Below are positions 49,201 to 52,200 of a DNA stretch of 64,000 bases, in pieces. Below the pieces are notes generated by a model. That model saw nothing but the letters and a program-made list of their open reading frames with translations. It was not told where the DNA came from and ran no database searches. This DNA comes from Heloderma charlesbogerti. Its lineage: Eukaryota; Chordata; Lepidosauria; Squamata; Helodermatidae. Numbering within the stretch: position 1 is the first letter of the stretch; every line of letters begins with the position of its first letter. The position numbers and the translations under genes are program-made. The stretch covers positions 1,054,001 through 1,118,000 of the forward strand of contig JANEZZ010001477.1 of the NCBI GenBank assembly GCA_026122225.1, given 5' to 3'.

Positions 49201-52200
49201 AGGCCATGCCTGCCTGTTATCCCGGTGATTTCTTGACTTCCTACTTTAGCATTCCAATCCCCTATGATGAAGAGGACATCTTTTTTTGGTGTTAGTTCTA
49301 GAAGGTGTTGTAGGTCTTCATAGAACCGATCAACCTCAGCTTCTTCGGCCTCAGTGGTTGGGGCATAGACTTGAATTACTGTGATGTTGAATGGTTTGCC
49401 TTGGATTCGTACTGAGATCATTCTATCGTTTTTAAGATTGTACCCCAGTACTGCTTTTCCCACCCTTTTGTTGACTATGAGCGCTACTCCATTTCTTCTA
49501 AGGGATTCTTGCCCACAATAGTAGATATGATGGTCACCTGAATTAAATTCGCCCATGCCTGTCCATTTTAGTTCGCTGATTCCCAAGATGTCGATGTTCA
49601 ATCTTGCCATCTCATGTTTGACCACCTCCAGCTTACCTTGATTCATTGATCTGACATTCCAGGTTCCTAAACAATATTGTTCTTTACAGCATCGGATTTT
49701 CTTTTCACCACCAGACACATCCACAGCTGAGTGTCCTTTCGGCTTTGGCCCAGCCGCTTCACTCTTTCTGGCGCTACTTGGAAATACCCTCTGCTCTTCC
49801 CCAGTAGCATATTGGACACCTTCCGACCTGAGGGGCTCATCTTCCGGCATCATATCTTTTAGCCTTGTGATACAAGCATACTGGGAGTTGTAGGACTTTT
49901 TTCTGACTAAATATGCATAGGATTATACCTTTAATGTATGCTCCCTCAGTTCATTACAGAGAAAAACAAATTTTTAGTTCTAAAAAAGCCTGTATAAAGT
50001 ACCGTGTAATCCTTAAGTTACACGGTACTTTATACAGGCTTTTTTAGAACTAAAAGTTTGTTTTTCTCTGTAATGAACTGAGGGAGCATACATTAAAGGT
50101 ATAATCCTATGCATATTTAGTCAGAAAAAAGTCCTACAACTCCCAGTATGCTGGCTGGGGAATGCTGGGAATTGTAGAGCTTTTTTCTGTCTAAACATGT
50201 ATAGGATTGCCCCCTAAAAGCATCAACACTCAGGATATAACAACAGATAACAAAAGTCACAGCAAACATAAACCAAATCAGGTTTATAACAATTCCTGAA
50301 TGCCTGACGTTTTTGCACTGAACAAAATTAATTGTCAGTTGTGAACTGCAATGAATGGTCACAAGAATCAGGATATAGCTGGAAGGTTTAGAATGAGGTG
50401 TTAAATATTATAAAAGTAATTTTGATTATATCCAAAGGCATAGCAATTTTAAAAATCTGTTTATTTATAAAGGTACCTCTGTATTAGCACATTGTTGCGA
50501 TACATGAATCAGTCACAGATTATTTTCCATATTTCTATTGTGAAACAGATTGATGAAAGTCTGCCAGTTAACTATAGATTTTGTTTATTAGCAGCCTGTA
50601 TTTCCAGGGTTCTAGCCTATGTAGGCCATTAGCAACAGTAAGTTACATGGTATTCCTGAAGGGTAATTGTGTTATTTTGCTACAAGAAAAGCAGCATCTT
50701 CTGGTATCTGAAGGATGAAAGGTGAAAGACTAACACTACAATCTTGAGCATGTTCATACAGACATAATCCTCATTGTGCCCAATGGGGCTTCCTCCATAG
50801 TAAGTGTGTTTAGGATTGCAGCCTAATTTACACTGTGATTTACAGCAACAGAAGACTTTTGATTTTGTCACATGGTGTTTTTTCTCTTTCCTATCAAATA
50901 ACTTGAGCAATGCCTAAAGTCACATGTCTTCTAGTGCAAATATTTCCATTTATAAACTGAAAGCTTACCATCAAGACATGTTCCTAATATTTACTTAAGG
51001 TCTGCCAATAAGTCATTTTGTTCATAAGTCATGTACAGACTCTCAGGGACAAACAGACAAAAACATACTGGTTATCTACTGAATTCTAGTTTGATATTAT
51101 TTATTAAATGTATGACCCACCTTTTAGTCCTATTGGAACCCTGGGACACCCAAGACAACACAATCACAATATTAATTAAAAAAAAAGAAGTCTGATAAAA
51201 CCACTCTAACATCAATAGCAAGAAAAACAGTAGCAACACATTCAACACATACCTCAAGGGTGCTTTTTTTCTTTTTAAAGTAAGTCTTGCGCACTCTTCT
51301 AAAGCCAAGAAGAGAGCAAGCAGGTGGGCTTTTTTAGCCTAGGAAGTATGGTAGGCATATATGGCATAGCAGCAGCTAGACCATATTACGCCACACACTA
51401 GTCTTACTGCAAGTACAGGAGAATTCTTTTGTCAATGATTTGGTCCCAATAATTCAAACAGACCTAAGAAGCTGATAGACAGCCAATAGAGCTCAGTACC
51501 TTGAATAAAACTTTTATCACCCAAAATTGAGGCTAAACTTAGAGCAGGGAATTGGGGTATACAGAAAGGCCCATTGCGCACTTGAGGATCACAGACTCTC
51601 CAGCAAGACTTCTTTAACAGTGAGGCGAACACTACAAAGAATGCACAAGTGGGGCCTTCCCCTTCTCAATAAATGCTGATGGGTGAGGACTCTATGCCTG
51701 ATCCTTAACCACTTCCTTCCTTCGGTCCTTAAGTGACACATTTGACCATAATCAAAGTACTGGCTTCAGTCCAAGGAGCTTATTATGTTATGTTGTTATT
51801 ATTTGCACAGCTCTGGCCACTGATCCTTCATCTTGGACTTAAAGATGGGGATAAAGGCAACTGATGGAACTTTTCTATTGTTAAAAAGCAAGGTGGGTTG
51901 CTATTCTGATGCCACTATAAAGAGAAAATTTCACAAGGAGGGCACTGCAACCTAGAAGGCCTTATTCCTTACAACAATCTGTCTTACTTTCAAAGGCAGA
52001 AGAACTTGGAGCAAAGTCTCATCTGAAGACCTGTGCACACAAGGAGTTCTTGTCTGCAGTTCTTAAGGATTCCACTTATAGCTTTAAGGATTGATGCCAA
52101 TGCTTTGAACTGAACCAGAATCAACTGGGAGCCAGGAGAGATGATTCAAAATACATGCTCCCTACAACTGACACTAGTCAATAATCTGGCGACAGCATTC

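Noticed and set aside
48208..49235. Plus-strand frames over BovB copy 3 and the matching ones at 57951-59235
   Set aside because: They are antisense shadows of the BovB polyprotein. The minus-strand frame carries the catalytic motifs.
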